In this document: piece after piece, positions 20,298 to 32,913 of the stretch
Numbering within the stretch: position 1 is the stretch's first letter
How the letters are laid out: the number at the start of each line of letters is the position of its first letter
From: Ahaetulla prasina
Taxonomy: Eukaryota > Chordata > Lepidosauria > Squamata > Colubridae
Assembly: GCF_028640845.1 (NCBI RefSeq)
Contig: NC_080541.1
Location: forward strand, 468,435-532,434
DNA: 64,000 nucleotides
Direction: 5' to 3'
Translations under genes and position numbers: made by a program
Notes under the pieces: generated by a model
The model's input: only the letters and a program-made list of their open reading frames with translations
Told to the model about the DNA's origin: nothing
Databases searched by the model: none

Positions 20298-22830
20298 TTT
20301 TCTTTCTTTTTTTTGGAATTTTTTTTATTTATTTTTAAACATAGAATAAAAAAAAAACCCTCATCAAATCACTTCCATTACAACGTGCTGCATGGGTGTT
20401 AACATATCTTCCTGTGCATTCATAAAATAATCATCTCTTTCATACATATATTCATAAAATAATATGAATATGTAATATGTATTTCATACATATATTCATA
20501 AAATAATCATCTCTTTCATACATATATCTTATACTCATTTTTAGAGTTATAGAATAAATCCCATATTTTATAATATTGCTTATCTTCTTGTTCTCTAATT
20601 TCAAATGTTAATTTACTGATCTCTGCACATAATTATTTCATCTTGCGAAGGTAACTTTTCATTTTTCCAATTTTTTGCAAATACAATCCTAGCTGCTGTA
20701 ATAATATTCACAATCAAATATTTTATATCTCTAGTATATATCTCCGGTATAATTCCCAACAGAAATATTTCTGGCTTAAAGTCAATATGCTTTTTGATCA
20801 TTTTTTCCAACCACGTGTGTATTTTAGTCCAATATCTTTTAGCTTCAATGCATGTCCACCACATGTGGTAATATGATCCAGGTATCTGATGACATTTTCA
20901 ACATTTTTCAGATTTGTCCTTGGACATTCTAGCAATTCTTGTCGGGGGTAAATGCCATCTGTAAAATATCTTATACAAATTCTGTTTGAATGCTGTAAAC
21001 ATCGTCATTTTAAAATTATACATCCACAATTTCTGCCAATCATCTAGGTCTATCCCATGACCAAAATTCCTCCCCCAAGCAATCATTGTCTCTTTAACTT
21101 GTTCTTCCTCTAATTTCACCTCTAAAAAGTATCCATACAATTTCTTTATCAGGTTGTCATCTGAACCTGTTAAGATCTCATCAAAACTCGTTATTATAAA
21201 AGCCTTCTGTTTTAACATCATTGTCATATCTGGATTGTATTTGCAAGTATGCAAACCAGTTCATTGTTATACCCTCTGCCTCTAATTCTAATTTAGATTT
21301 TAACTCACCCTTTTCATTCAGTTCATTATACCTAACAATATGTTCCTTTTTAAATGTTATTGAGTGAGAGAATGCCTCAATAGGTGAAACCCACATTGGA
21401 ATTTTTAAGAAGTGACTTTTCTTAATCTTTTCCCAATTTAACAACGTTTGTCTGACTATATGTCTTCTAAAATAGCCCTGTGATTTAGCTTGTTCATACC
21501 ATAAAAAGGCATGCTATCCCAACAACAAATCATGGCCTTCCACAGTCAATATTCTATTATTTTTTAGGGTTATCCATTCTTTAATCCACATCAAATTCGC
21601 TGCTTGATAATATGGTTCCCAAAAACTGCCTCTAATTCTCTTGTGTTGTAATAGTTTTATTTTTATCCTTGCTTTTTTCCCTTGCCAGATATACTTCAGC
21701 ATTGCTTTATTCAGCTCCTCAAAGTACCCTCTGGTCAATTTAATAGGTATAGTCTGAAACAAATACAGAATTGTAGGTAATATATTCATCTTCATTGGTG
21801 ATATTCTTCCCAACAAAGACAATTGTAGATGTTCCCGCTTAGTCAAATCTGCCAGAATCTGCTGTTTGAGTTTACCATAGTTATTTTCTTTTAAAGTGCT
21901 ACACCTTGGGGTAAGATATATCCCCCAAATATTTAACTTTATTTGCAATCTGCATCCCAGAATATTCTACCAACTCATTTTTTTGCTTTGTCAACATATT
22001 TTTTTGTCAAAATTTTCGTTTTGTCTCTATTAATTTTCAAGCCTGCCACTTTCCCATATTCATCAATTCTTTCTAACAAACAGGTTATGAATTCTAAAGG
22101 ATCCTCAATAATAAAAACCAGATCGTCAGCAAAAGCTTGAAATTTATATTCTTCCTTTTGAATTTTCATGACTTTTATTCCCCCTTCCTCTCTAATATTG
22201 CTATTCAATACTTTCAAAATCAACACAAACAGCAGCGGTGACAGTGGGCAACCTTGTCTTGTACCTTTTTCAATTCGAATCGCATCCGTCAATTCACCGT
22301 TTATCATCTTGCCTAACTGTTTATAGTATATAGTTTCTATTGCTTTAATAAATCTTTCACCGAAACCCATTTGCTTCAATTGTAGGAAAATAAAATGCCA
22401 ATTAACATTGTCAAATGCTTTTTGTGTGTCTAAAAAGATCAACACCATCTGTTTTTTGGGATGGGCCTCATAATATTCTAAGGTATCCAAGACTATTCTC
22501 ATATTATTCCTAATTTGTCTTTTAGGCAGAAATCCATTTTGATCCAAATGTATAAATTCATTCAAATATCTTTTAAGACGTTCTGCAAGTATTAAAGCAA
22601 ATATTTTATAGTCTGAGTTCAACAGGGATATAGGTCTGTAATTTTTAACTTGATTTAAGTCAGAGTCCTCTTTCAGAATCAGAGTAATATAAGCCTCTAT
22701 CCAGGTCTCAGATATTTTCCCTTTCTGCATCACTTCATTCATAATCTCTAAAAATGGGAGACCCAGTTGTTCTTGAAAGGTCACGTAGTATTCAACTGGC
22801 AGTCCGTCTGGGCCCTTTTCTAATTCCAGG
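20298..22830 (-). mobile_element. L1 LINE, 5'-truncated, minus strand
   Basis: A/T-rich 2.5-kb segment ending at a T-rich tract (poly-A on the minus strand) near 20300. It encodes the reverse transcriptase and the C-terminal zinc-knuckle region of an L1 ORF2. Truncated at 22830, where L1 homology stops abruptly in the fingers region. No clear target duplication was found. Confidence 0.88.
20613..22784 (-). pseudogene. L1 ORF2 fragment (reverse transcriptase to C-terminus)
   Basis: The 22784-21975 part reads continuous reverse transcriptase: NYRPISLLNSDYKIFALILA, LIFLDTQKAFDNVNW, GTRQGCPLSPLLFVLIL and FADDLVFI (catalytic ADD). Further fragments at 21948-21514, 21444-21181, 21254-20898 and 20864-20613 give the C-terminal region ending with a WWTC cysteine motif. 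Stops and frameshifts separate them, so the copy is dead. Confidence 0.85.
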
Positions 22831-23468
22831 GCTGTTCAGGCAGGACAAGGGGCCAGGGCTCTGCTGGAGTGCTAGGCTCTTCTGCACTCCAACTTTGAGC
22901 CATAGGCGGCAGATCAAGATTTTACCCAAGATGTACCCATCTTGCCCCCTTCTGCTGCAATGATGTCAGTGGCAGAATCAGTTGGAGAGGGGAGCAGGGG
23001 GAGGGTGCTGAAAGAAGCCAGGGAGGCTGTGGCTAACTGCCCCGGCCAAGGGCCTGCTCCCATTCCTGGCACAGGGGACAGGGTGTGTCTGTGTGCGCGC
23101 TCTTGGCCAGCCTCCTAATCCCAATTAGGAGCCAAATTCTGGGGTCCAAGAGTCTCCAGGCCGAGGTGTGAGGCTTGTTGTGAGGCACTGTGAAGCCTGT
23201 CAGGCCATGCAGGGATTGCTCAGGCATCAGGGCGGAGGCCACTCTCTCCCCAGGCTTCGGAACTCTGCTTGCAGCAGCGGGCAGAGGCAACCTCGGGGAC
23301 CCGTCACCCCACCTACCGTCTCACTGCCCAAGGTCCTCCACCTGTTGCAGGCACCCGCCCTCCTTACAGACACCTCTACTGCAGTCTTCGGCCCCAGGGA
23401 TCTCTGGGGCTCTTCTTGGCTTGCGAAACCCCCACCCAAAGAGGCAGGGAGCTAGGCTCCAAGGGCAG
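22831..23468. other. Intergenic GC-rich DNA, nothing recognised
   Basis: Overlapping frames on both strands have no domain. No repeat family recognised. Confidence 0.35.
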
Positions 23469-24440
23469 GCTGAGACGAAAGCCATCTTTGAGCGTCTTCA
23501 GGGTTGCCACAGCAAAGCTGGATGGAGTTGTGGGAAAGGGAGGGGGGAGTAGAGATAGTTGGGGAAATATGTAGCCAAAATAACCAAGGACACTCATCAG
23601 CACCTGGAGGGGCCTGGATGGGAGGCATCTGGAATGGGAAGAGAGACTTGATTGGGGCATGTGATGGTTGTGTGTGATGGGGGAAAGAACTTTGGATTGT
23701 GAACTAGGTGGGGAAAACCCAGGGAACTTCAGAGTAGGGTTTTGTCATGTTCTACTCCCCCAACTCCGACGCACGAGTCAAGGAAGTCCATGGCAAACTT
23801 GGCAACGAAGCCTCTGCAGCTTGCCAAGTCCCTTCGAGGTTTATCAGGGCAGGCAGGAGTCCAAGTTGTGACTTCAGCGATAGGGTCCGGTATCAGCAAA
23901 CTCGATGAGACTTTGCTTGACTCAAGGTTGGAATGCCAAAAGCAGGTCCTTTATATAGGCTGTGGGATATGGCTCCATGACTCAGCATTTATCCAGGCCT
24001 GCCCCACCCCTCCTTCTGCTGGCGTCGCCTCTCAGATCTCTGGAAGCGAGGGTCCTCCCACACTGAAGTGTCTTCAGCTGGATCTGCTGTCAGTAATTCC
24101 AGCATCTGGCTGGCTTCCTCTGACGGCTGAGCCAAAGGAACACACGCCGTATGAGTGAGGTTTATCGGGCTTGTTCGTTCACTCCTGGCATCCTCTCTGG
24201 ACATGGGGCCAGGGCCGGGGGCTGGAGGCATGACAGGCCGTTCATCTTCATTATCAGACTCGGAGTCTGATAACAGGCCCAGTTGGAGACGAGAGGAGCC
24301 CGGCTGAGGATAGGAGGGAGGACAAGTCACAATAGGTTTTCACCAGCTGTGCCAATACGACATACCTAATAAATCTATACTTTGAGGAACCCTGCCTTGG
24401 AGTTTTGATTTCATATGGGATGTTACTTGGAACATTGACA
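23469..24440 (+). repeat. LTR-like repeat, interrupted copy
   Basis: The two outer parts (about 23469-23742 and 24335-24440) match the uninterrupted copy at 32914-33320: both share GGGGAAATATGTAGCC-like sequence, GGTTTTCACCAGCTGTG, an AATAAA-type signal and an end of TTACTTGG followed by CA. A second LTR is inserted in the middle. The starting boundary is approximate. Confidence 0.5.
23743..24334 (-). mobile_element. Solo LTR nested in the previous repeat
   Basis: 592 bp flanked by the 5-bp duplication GGTTT at 23738-23742 and 24335-24339. On the minus strand it contains CCTATATAAAGG, a TATA-box-like promoter, and ends ACATGACA. No internal region follows, so it is a solo LTR left by recombination. 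With this duplication the minus-strand 5' end reads TATTGTG rather than the usual TG. Confidence 0.65.
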
Positions 24441-25997
24441 GACCCGGCTGAAGACAGCCCTTGTAGTTCAACCCCCCCTTTCCCCCCTGGGTCTGGCAAG
24501 GAAAGCTCCAGGCCACTGCTACATAGCTGGCAGTTAGCCCAGAGCAGAGTCTCCCGAGATCTGCCTGCCCGAAGGACTGAGGCCAGACCACAGACGTGGT
24601 GCCTGCAAGCATGAAAGTCGGCAAATACCCTTGAGGATGGCTGCAGGAAGCCCAGAAGGGCAGCCTGGAATGGGGCTGGGCATGCAGAGGAGCTGAGGAA
24701 GAGGAATGGGGCCAGAGGAGACCCCTGCAGGCTCGGCTTCCTGAGTCGCTTCTCCCTCTTCTAGGGTGCCAGCCATCCCCCTCAATCCTGCACAGTTGGC
24801 ACCCCTGGAAGAGAGTAGTCCACATCTAATGAGGCTGCCCTGGGCCAGGAGCAGCAACTCTCCACCCCATACCACCATGTTGATGGAGCTTGTGGGAGAA
24901 GCCTTGCCAAAGCCCAGAGGAGCAGCATGATGGAAGGACCAGCAGAGGGGGAGAAGGGACCAGCTGGGCCCCCAGAAGCCCAGAAGCCAGAGGAGGCAGA
25001 AGCTCTGTGGCAGCACCAGCTGAGTGCTCAACCCCACCCTACCCAGCAACAGGAACTGGACCAGGTCTTGGAGGCACGGAATGAACGGCTTTGTGCAGAT
25101 GAGGGGAACCCAAATGTCTGATTGAAAATAAAATCTCCCTGCGAGGATATATCCAGATGATGCTCTTGGCCAATAAAATAGACCCCTCAAACCAATGGAT
25201 GTTATCAGGCATCAACAGAGTCCCATTTAGGGTGCCCAGGAGAAGCTAGAGGCCTGATGGGGGCAAATTGATGGTACATGACAAAGTGCTGGCAGAGGTG
25301 CCAGGCCTTGCCAGAATTGGGAATGGGTTCCCTTTGTTCCAACTGCTGCCCTCTGAGATTCCCAGGGAAAAGAAGCAAGTTGTGGCATATATTACAAAGT
25401 CTGGGCAATGGCGAGCCAGCCCCTCCCTGAATCAGGCCCCCTTTGTTCCCAACAAGGTAAACAGAAATGGTGATGCAACACATGTAAACTGACATGAGAA
25501 GCTGAGGTTGAATTGCAAATATTTGCCATCTCCACCTAAGGGCATGATTGGGGGGGAGGGGAGTTTTTCCAATGAAGTGGCCCTCCACTGCCCTGGTCAC
25601 GGTATAGCCAAATCTAGCCTCGGCTCTGAGATTTCCTGGTGGTATCCCGTCAAAGTGCTGCTTAATCTTTTGTGAATAGTTGCAGCAAGCTTCTCCAAGG
25701 CAACAGAGACTGACAAACTCATAGGAAACTTAGCTGAGGTTCTGCTGTCAAAAGCCCGGGCTTCAAACCTGTCAGACGTCATTCCTCCAGGCTCCTGACC
25801 TCCCTTTAGCAAGCAAACAAGGATGGGGAGTCTGCAACCCATAAGATCCTTTTCAAGCAAGACCCCTTTCTGCAAGACCTTCCCACCCAAGGCTGGCAAA
25901 CTGAAATCCATTCCAATTTCTGCTTTGGGCTGTGGAACTTTTATTTTTAAAGTGGAAGTGAAGTTTCATGAAGTTCAACAAACCTATTTGAACCGCC
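24441..25997. other. Intergenic DNA, no gene accepted
   Basis: Frames at 24534-25190 and 24890-25121 carry no domain. No repeat family recognised. Confidence 0.35.
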
Positions 25998-26477
25998 TGT
26001 CAGCCTCCATTCCAATCCTCACATTCTTTTGTACACTTTATATTCAGTAGTTAAATTGCAATGGGGTTTTTATGTGTAATGTAAATAGCTCATGGATTCA
26101 GGTTAAGTAGAGAGGGCCCTTTAAGAGTGTCGTCTGACATGAGATCAAGGGGAGGGGAGATTGATGGTTTGAATTCTGCAGGAATGTTAGAGCGCGGGCT
26201 TTCAACGGACATTGCATTCCTGGGATGATTTACAGCCAGAGACCTGCGGAAGAAGATTACCACGGGGGGCCGAGAAGGAGCTGGCATTGGACCAGACTTG
26301 CCTGACCTCTTGGGGGAGGAGGGACTAACAATGGGATATGGAATGTTAGCCATATTTTGTCTCAGATCCAACTTTATACTGCTGCAATCCGGATGTATCT
26401 AGTAAAAGTACTTTTCTTTATTTACAAATGAAGTCAAGGTGTATTCCTTCCTAAATATAATCAGAGGCAGCCTGACA
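25998..26477 (+). repeat. 5' LTR of the chromovirus
   Basis: 480 bp, TGTCAGCC...GCCTGACA. Differs from the 3' LTR at ten positions by eye. Confidence 0.92.
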
Positions 26478-26651
26478 TTAAGTTGGATCTCACAGCATGT
26501 CGACCAACCAGGATTTTAACCAAAATACCGAGGGGGCCAACAGAAAAACTTTGATGGGAAGCCAGCCAGCTGCTGAACCGGGGGGGGGGGGGGCGGAGGT
26601 TTTTCTTCTGTCAGTTTTAACCCTGAACTGGAGGATTGCAGAGCCCGGTGG

Positions 26652-28634
26652 ATGGAGCAATTACAGCTGGAAGAAAAAATGTGGCAACCAGATTCTGAAG
26701 TGCTTCCTTCTGGAGTGACTAAAAGAAAAAAGGGGAGAGCTAGACTTTCAGATTGGAAAGAAGAGCAGGAAATCAGAGACAAGCTCCAGTTGGACGAGGC
26801 ATTGCGTCTTTACCGTGAGGTGAAAGTAAGGCAAGCAGCGCGCCAAAGGTATGAATCCCCTATTCGGTCCTCCAGGGGGGAGGGAGAAGAGGATGAAGAA
26901 ATTACCAGGGGAGCAACTGGGGGAGTTTCCCAATGCGTAGAAATTTTGGAACAACCAGAACCAGAAATCCCCTTCCCAGGGGCAGATGAGTCAGATGGAG
27001 GGCGTATGCCACCTGCTGGCCAAGTGAGGTTGCGCAGAGGAAGGAAAAAGCCTAAAATCCCCCCCATATCTGGGAAATTCGATGGAAATGCCAAGGAGTT
27101 AGGACTGTTCCTGGTGCTAGTGAATAACCATATGATGGATTGGGGGGAAGATTATTGGTCACAGGCAGCGCAGGTTAGAGCTTTGACCCAAAACCTTACT
27201 GGAACAGCAGCTGTGTGGTTTGTGTCGTTATATAGCGGGCACTCCCCCTTACTGCAAAACTACGAGCATTTTATGACTGCACTGAGGAGGAGGTTTGAGG
27301 ACCCCCTGGCAGAGCAGAAGGCCAAAGGTCGGATGAAAACCATCAGACAAGGGAGGAGACCAGTGGCTGACTACAACCAGGAGTTCAGTGATCTGGTTCC
27401 CATGATGAGAGGATGGTCGGAGGTGACCCTTGTGGACATTTATAAAGATGGCCTGAATGGAGATCTGTATGAATTGTGCCGGGCACGGGCCTCTCCAACC
27501 ACGTTGTACGGCTGGTACACCCTGGCAGCGGAGATGGAAATCGAGCTAGCAAAGGATCGTAGCCGAGCAGAGCGCGCTGGAAGGCCAAACCCTGCCCATT
27601 TTCCTAGAGGCTCTCCAAAGAACGCCCTTACGTCGGAGAGTGGGAGGCAACGCTTGACTGCGTGCTACAGATGTGGAAAAGAAGGCCACCAAGCAGCCGA
27701 CTGTCGAGTGAAACTGGTGCCTAAGACGACCCCTAGTGGTGGAAAGGAACCGGTGAAACCAGCTGCTAAGGCGCGAAAGCCGGCAAAAGTGGGAGAAGGC
27801 ATCGCCAAGAAGGCCACTCCCATCAGGGAGGAGCGTGGAACGCCGACCGAGTCCAATTACAGCGAAACCACGTCAGAATCTGATGAAAATCTTCTGGTGA
27901 GTTGGACACGGGGTCCTTTGAACATCCCGGTCAAACTGCATGTCCCTTCTTCGGGAAATAAGGGAGAAATGCTAGCGCTCCTAGACTCTGGGTGTACTAG
28001 GTGCATCATCAGCCCCGAGGTAGTAGAGAAAATGGAATTAAAACTGAGAACCCTAACTAGGCACATAGCCTTTGCCCAGTTGGATGGCTCTGTGGCAGGG
28101 GGAGGGCCCGGAGGGCCCGCCCATTTTGTAACAGAACCCATAGAAATGATGATGGGAGACCATCGTGAGGTCCTAAACTTCATAGTAGCCCCGGGAATGG
28201 ACCAACCTCTGTTGCTAGGCTTGTCATGGCCGCGAAAGTGGAACCCCCATATTAACTGGAATACGGGAGTCTTACGTTTTCGCTCTAAGACACCAAGAGG
28301 GGAGAAAAGAGACACCAAGGAGGAATCTACCGTGGCCGTGCCCCGTGACGTGATGGGGGCAATGACGGAACGGATAGAAGGGGAGGAGAGGATACCTAAG
28401 GAATACTGGGACTTGCGAGAAGTCTTTAGCGAGAAAGCATCAGATGTCCTACCACCCCATAGGCCTACTGACTGCGCAATAGACATACTTCCAGGGGTAA
28501 AGCTTCCAAAACCAAAAGCTTATCCCATGACCGAAAAAGAATTGGGGGAGCTACGTAAATTTATAGACAAAAACTTAGAGCGGGGGTTTATCCAACTGGC
28601 TAGGCCTCGTGTAGCCGCACCAGTGATGTTCTGA
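26652..28634 (+). pseudogene. Chromovirus Gag-protease, stopped at entry to RT
   Basis: 660 residues. A charged N-terminal region (about 1-130) precedes the Gag core (ISGKFDGNAKELGLFL to about residue 300). The knuckle CYRCGKEGHQAADC follows, then protease LLDSGCTRCIISPEV. The frame ends at TGA (28632-28634) just as reverse transcriptase starts (VAAPVMF). The same frame resumes directly after the stop, so this is one point mutation. Gag resembles the family from which PEG10/RTL host genes arose. Confidence 0.85.
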
Positions 28635-29147
28635 GAAAAGAAAAATGGCTCCTTTCGTCTTATAGTTGACTATAGAAACCTAAACGCAATATGCACCGAA
28701 AACGTATACTCCATGCCGCTCATGAAAGACATGTTAGCACATCTAGCGAAAGGAAAGTTTTTCACCAAATTAGACCTACGAGAGGCTTACTACAGAGTTC
28801 GTATAAAGGAGGGGGATGAATGGAAAACCACTTTCAACTGCCCCCTAGGATGTTTTCAATTTCGAGTACTGCCATTTGGACTGCAGGGGGCGCCCGTTTT
28901 CATGCAGCTAATAAATGAAATATTCCATCAACACTTGTTTAAAGGGATTCTTGTTTACCTCAATGATATACTTATCTATACAGAAACAATGGAAGAGCAT
29001 ATAAAGCTGATAAGAGCGGTACTCAAAAAGTTGTTAGCCGCAGAACTTTATTGCAAGCTATCCAAATGTGATTTTTATCAAAAAAAAATAGACTATTTAG
29101 GGTACCGTATATCGGCAGATGGATTGGAATGGACCCTGAGAAAGTAA
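28635..29147 (+). pseudogene. Chromovirus reverse transcriptase fragment
   Basis: In the same frame as Gag after the stop. Contains FRLIVDYRNLNAI, TKLDLREAYYRVRI and LPFGLQGAPVFMQLINEIF. The catalytic box reads YLND instead of YLDD, so an essential Asp is lost. A frameshift follows near 29125, and another at a run of ten C (29167-29176). Confidence 0.85.
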
Positions 29148-29160
29148 AAGCTGTCTTGGA

Positions 29161-30150
29161 ATGCCACCCCCCCCCCGCACACGCAAACAGCTGCAAAGTT
29201 TCTTGGGATTTGCGAACTTTTATCGTCAATTCATCCCCTCCTATGCTCAAATTGCTTTGCCAATCACCAACCTCTTAAAAACTAAAGGAGATACAAGACC
29301 CAAACCATCATTACCTCTCAAATGGTCAGTGGAATGTCAAGCAGCATTTGAAAAGTTGAAACGACTGTTTGCTGCTGAACCTATTTTAAAACACCCCGAC
29401 ATGGATGTTCCTTTTGTTGTACAAGCAGGTGCTAGTGATGTAGCGGTCAGAGCCATTTTGCTCCAAAACAATGCTGATGGTAAACTACAACCTTGTGCTT
29501 TCACTTCTCGAAAATTGACTGAAACTGAAAGAAGGTGGGCTATTTGGGAGAAAGAAGCATTTGCAGTTCATTGGGCTCTTCGCACTTGGAGACAATTCTT
29601 AGAAGGTTCTAACCATCCTTTTGAAGTTTGGACTGATCACAAAAATCTGGAAGCGCTAAAAAATCCTAGAAAACTTTCGCCTAAACAAGCCCGCCTGGCT
29701 CAATATTTTAACCGTTTTAATTTCACCTTACATTACATTCCCGGAGGAAAGAACTTTCTGGCAGATGCTCTTTCACGTCTGCCCCAATACAATAGTACAT
29801 GCTCTGAGGTGGTTCGCCCAATACTCCCCATTCAGCAAGTAGCAGCTCCGGCTATAACCCGAAGCCATACCAAAAATGAGACATCCCTACCAGATGAATT
29901 AGCTAAGTTATTTAAGGAAGCTTTGAACTCAGATGACTGGTTCTTGGCTCATTCGCACGAATGCATGCTCCGTGATGGGCTAGCTTGGATTGGAGCAAAA
30001 CTATATGTTCCTCTATCACTCAGAGAAACCATCCTACAACGATGCCATGATGCTAAAATGGCAGGACATTTTGGATTTGTGAAAACCTTGCACCTTCTTA
30101 AAAGACAATTTTGGTGGCCAAGTTTAAAAAGGACATTCAATCATATATAG
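29161..30150 (+). pseudogene. Chromovirus RNase H and integrase N-terminus fragment
   Basis: Starts at the C10 run and reads LQSFLGFANFYRQFIPSYA (RT connection), then RNase H. The expected first catalytic Asp of the DAS motif is Gly (QAGASDVAVRA). Later motifs WTDHKNLEAL and LADALSRLP are present. It ends in the integrase finger at RQFWWPSLK with a frameshift. Confidence 0.85.
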
Positions 30151-30691
30151 CAAGTTGCCCTGTTTGCGCATCATCTAAAAGGCCTCCAGAAAAACCTCCT
30201 GGATTACTTCAAACAGTAGCCCGGCCAGGAGCTCCATGGAAAAAAATATCCATGGATTTCATAGTAGAACTACCCGAAAGTGCAGGCAATACTGTAATCT
30301 GGGTAGTCACAGACCTGTTCTCCAAACAAGTCCATTTTATTCCATGTTCCAAAATACCTTCTTCAAAGACTCTGGCAAAGTTGTTTGTGCAACACATTTA
30401 TAGACTCCACGGAGTTCCTGAACGCATCATCTCAGATCGAGGAGTTCACTTCTCAGTTTTGGAAAGTTTTTGCGACTGATTGGCTCCACCCAAGGATTAA
30501 GCTCTTCCCATCATCCCCAGACTAATGGAAGTTGTGAACGCTCAAACTCGGTACTAGAACAATATTTACATTGTTACATTAACTATCAACAAGACAATTG
30601 GGCGGACCTACTACCTTTTGCAGAAGTAGCCTACAATAACTCAATTCATAGTAGCACAGGATTTTCTCCCTTTAAAGTAGCTTCAGGCTAA
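30111..30691 (+). pseudogene. Chromovirus integrase core fragments
   Basis: Two overlapping frames (30111-30479 and 30470-30691) give the finger CPVCASSK, then SMDFIVELPES, DRGVHF and HHPQTNGSCERSN, the DDE region. A frameshift separates them near 30475, and a stop ends the second. Confidence 0.85.
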
Positions 30692-30742
30692 GACTTTGTT
30701 CCCATCTCGGAACTTCCAAAGGAAAAGACCACGGTTTCATCG

Positions 30743-31292
30743 TTGTCAGAATGGATAGATCAAATACAAAGCACATGGAAAATGACTCGAAAGGCGATTG
30801 ATGACGCCCACCGTGCACATAAAAAACAAGTGGATAAAAAAAGATCCCTAGAGAACAAGTACCAAGTTGGAGATAGAGTTTATCTCTCCACCAAATATTT
30901 ACAAACCACTCAAAAATCTAAAAAACTGGGACTTAAGTATGTGGGACCTTTCCCCAGAGTGAAAATCATCAACCCCGTGACTGTAAAAGCTAGAATTACC
31001 AAAAACACTTAGAAAAATTCACCCCGTTTTCCATGTGAGCTTACTGAAACCAGAACACACATCTACTTTCCGTGCTAACCATACACCCCCTCCTATACCA
31101 ATTCTCATAGAGGGCGAACAACATTTTGAAGTAAAAGAAATCTTAGATTCAAGAAAACATAGAAATAAACTTCAATATCTTATTGCTTGGAAGCACTTCC
31201 CTTTGTCCCAAGCTGAATGGGTGAACAAGGAAGATGTTCGTGCTTCAGAAAAGATAGCACAATTCTATAAAAAATATCCTGACAAACCCTAA
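30743..31292 (+). pseudogene. Chromovirus integrase C-terminus and chromodomain
   Basis: The first part (30743-31012) has YQVGDRVYLSTKYL and LKYVGPF, the integrase GPY/F region. After a frameshift the second part (31035-31292) holds HFEVKEILDSR, LQYLIAWKHFPLSQAEW and EDV, a clear chromodomain. In this lineage the chromodomain is thought to steer integration to chromatin marks. Confidence 0.85.
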
Positions 31293-31343
31293 CTTTTCTC
31301 TTTTCTTTGCTAGGACTAACGTCCTTGTTGCAGGAGGGCTGAA

Positions 31344-31823
31344 TGTCAGCCTCCACTCCAATCCTCACATTCTTTTGTACACTTTATATTCAGTATTTAA
31401 ATTGCAATGGGGTTTTTATGTGTAATGTAAATAGCTCATGGATTCAGGTTAAGTAGAGAGGGCCCTTTAAGAGTGTCGTCTGACATGAGATCAAGGGGAG
31501 GGGAGACTGATGGTTTGAATTCTGCAGGAATGTTAGAGCGTGGGCTTTCAACGGACATTGCATTCCTGAGATGATTTACAGCCAGAGACCTGCGGAAGAA
31601 GATTACCACGGGGGGCCGAGAAGGAGCTGGCATTGGACCAGACCTGCCTGACCTCTTGGGGGAGGCGGGACTAACGATGGGATATGGAATGTTAGCCATA
31701 TTTTGTCTCAGATCCAACTTTATACTGCTGCAGTCCGGATGTATCTAGTAAAAGTACTTTTCTTTATTTACAAATGAAGTCAAGGTGTATTCGTTCCTAA
31801 ATATAATCAGAGGCAGCCTGACA
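31344..31823 (+). repeat. 3' LTR of the chromovirus
   Basis: 480 bp, preceded by the purine-rich GCAGGAGGGCTGAA. Same ends as the 5' LTR. Confidence 0.92.
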
Positions 31824-32879
31824 CTGCCTGCCTTGCCAAGAGGCCCAAATGCTGGGCTTGCAAATGCCTTTGTACACCCTGCCTGGAATCCATCTTTCAG
31901 CCCTTCCAACCTACTTGAGGTGGAGCTGCCGGCAGGTGCGGTGGAGGGATCTGAGCACCCTTGAGCACAAACTGGTTGGTAATTCAGCCAGCCATATGAT
32001 GCAGTTACTAAACAGGCAAAGGCAATCCTAGACTCCGTTGCCTGCAGCATACTGCCAATCACAGGTAGCAACGGGCCCCCTCGAGTCCACCTGGTCAGAC
32101 TCTGGCACCACACTCAAAAAGGGCAGTGACAAATCGATGCGGACTCCAAGGAGTGCTATCAGGAGAGTCATCGGGGAGCTGGACACCAGGATTTCCCTGC
32201 TGGAACTTCAGGGCTTTCCCATGTGCCAAGGCAGTGCCCACCTCAAAGGACACAAGGGCTAATGAGGTGCTTTTGTCTGCCCTGCCTATTGCCGAGGCAG
32301 CTGCCGTCCACACTCTCCAGGCCAAGCCAGCATTCCCCCATCTCGAGGGACAGTTCTGACTGGGGGGGGAGGGGCTTCACTGGTTTAACAGCCATCCTCC
32401 TGGCATTCCTCCCCAGCATTTTGGATTACACCCTGCAGGCTGGACCTCCTCTTGGCTCATCCCTAAGTTTCCATGGTCCTCAATGGCCAAGGAGGTCTGT
32501 GGATTTAGCCATCTCTCTGCCGCTCCCCTCACCCCCGTCCAGACCATTTATGAAGGGGCTGAAAGAGTTTTTCTCTCCAGGGCTCCAGAGCCCAGCAATG
32601 CTCTCCTGGATCCCCTCCCACTCCTCTGCCCGAGGTGACTCCTCCCAGTTTCCCAACCTGACTCCAGGGGATCATCCTGGCACTTGGCTGGCTTTGAGGG
32701 CTGCCTCCTTTGCCAGAAGCTCAAACCATCTCCCTTGGGAGTGATGCCGCCACTGGGTGGTTAAGGGAAGGCCTCACATGCAGTCTTCACTCCAATCACC
32801 CGCCCTGGTTTGGGCTTCCTGAGAAAGTCGGGGCTGAGGGCCAGTCGTCCCCCAAGGGCAGAAGCAAAGTGGATTGGAT
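31824..32879. other. Intergenic DNA, nothing recognised
   Basis: No gene or repeat family seen; frames are short and lack domains. Confidence 0.35.
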
Positions 32880-32913
32880 AAATAATAAATAAATAAAATA
32901 AATAAATAAATAA
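32880..32913. repeat. (AAATA)n-like simple repeat
   Basis: A/T-rich AAATAAATAA-type repeat of about 34 bp, resembling the A-rich tail of LINEs. Confidence 0.85.

Larger units (their letters stand above)
25998..31823 (+). mobile_element. Chromodomain Gypsy element (chromovirus), decayed
   Basis: A 5826-bp element with 480-bp LTRs. The flanks CCGCC and CTGCC are a 4/5 match for a 5-bp target duplication. Order is Gag with one CCHC knuckle, protease, reverse transcriptase, RNase H, integrase and a C-terminal chromodomain, the layout of Sushi-type chromoviruses (relatives of the source of mammalian PEG10/RTL genes). Ten differences between the LTRs (about 2%) and at least one stop and several frameshifts show it is older and inactive. 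Confidence 0.93.

Noticed and set aside
24534..25190. 218-codon minus-strand frame
   Set aside because: Low-complexity Leu/Ser/Pro composition with no motif and no plausible splice partners.
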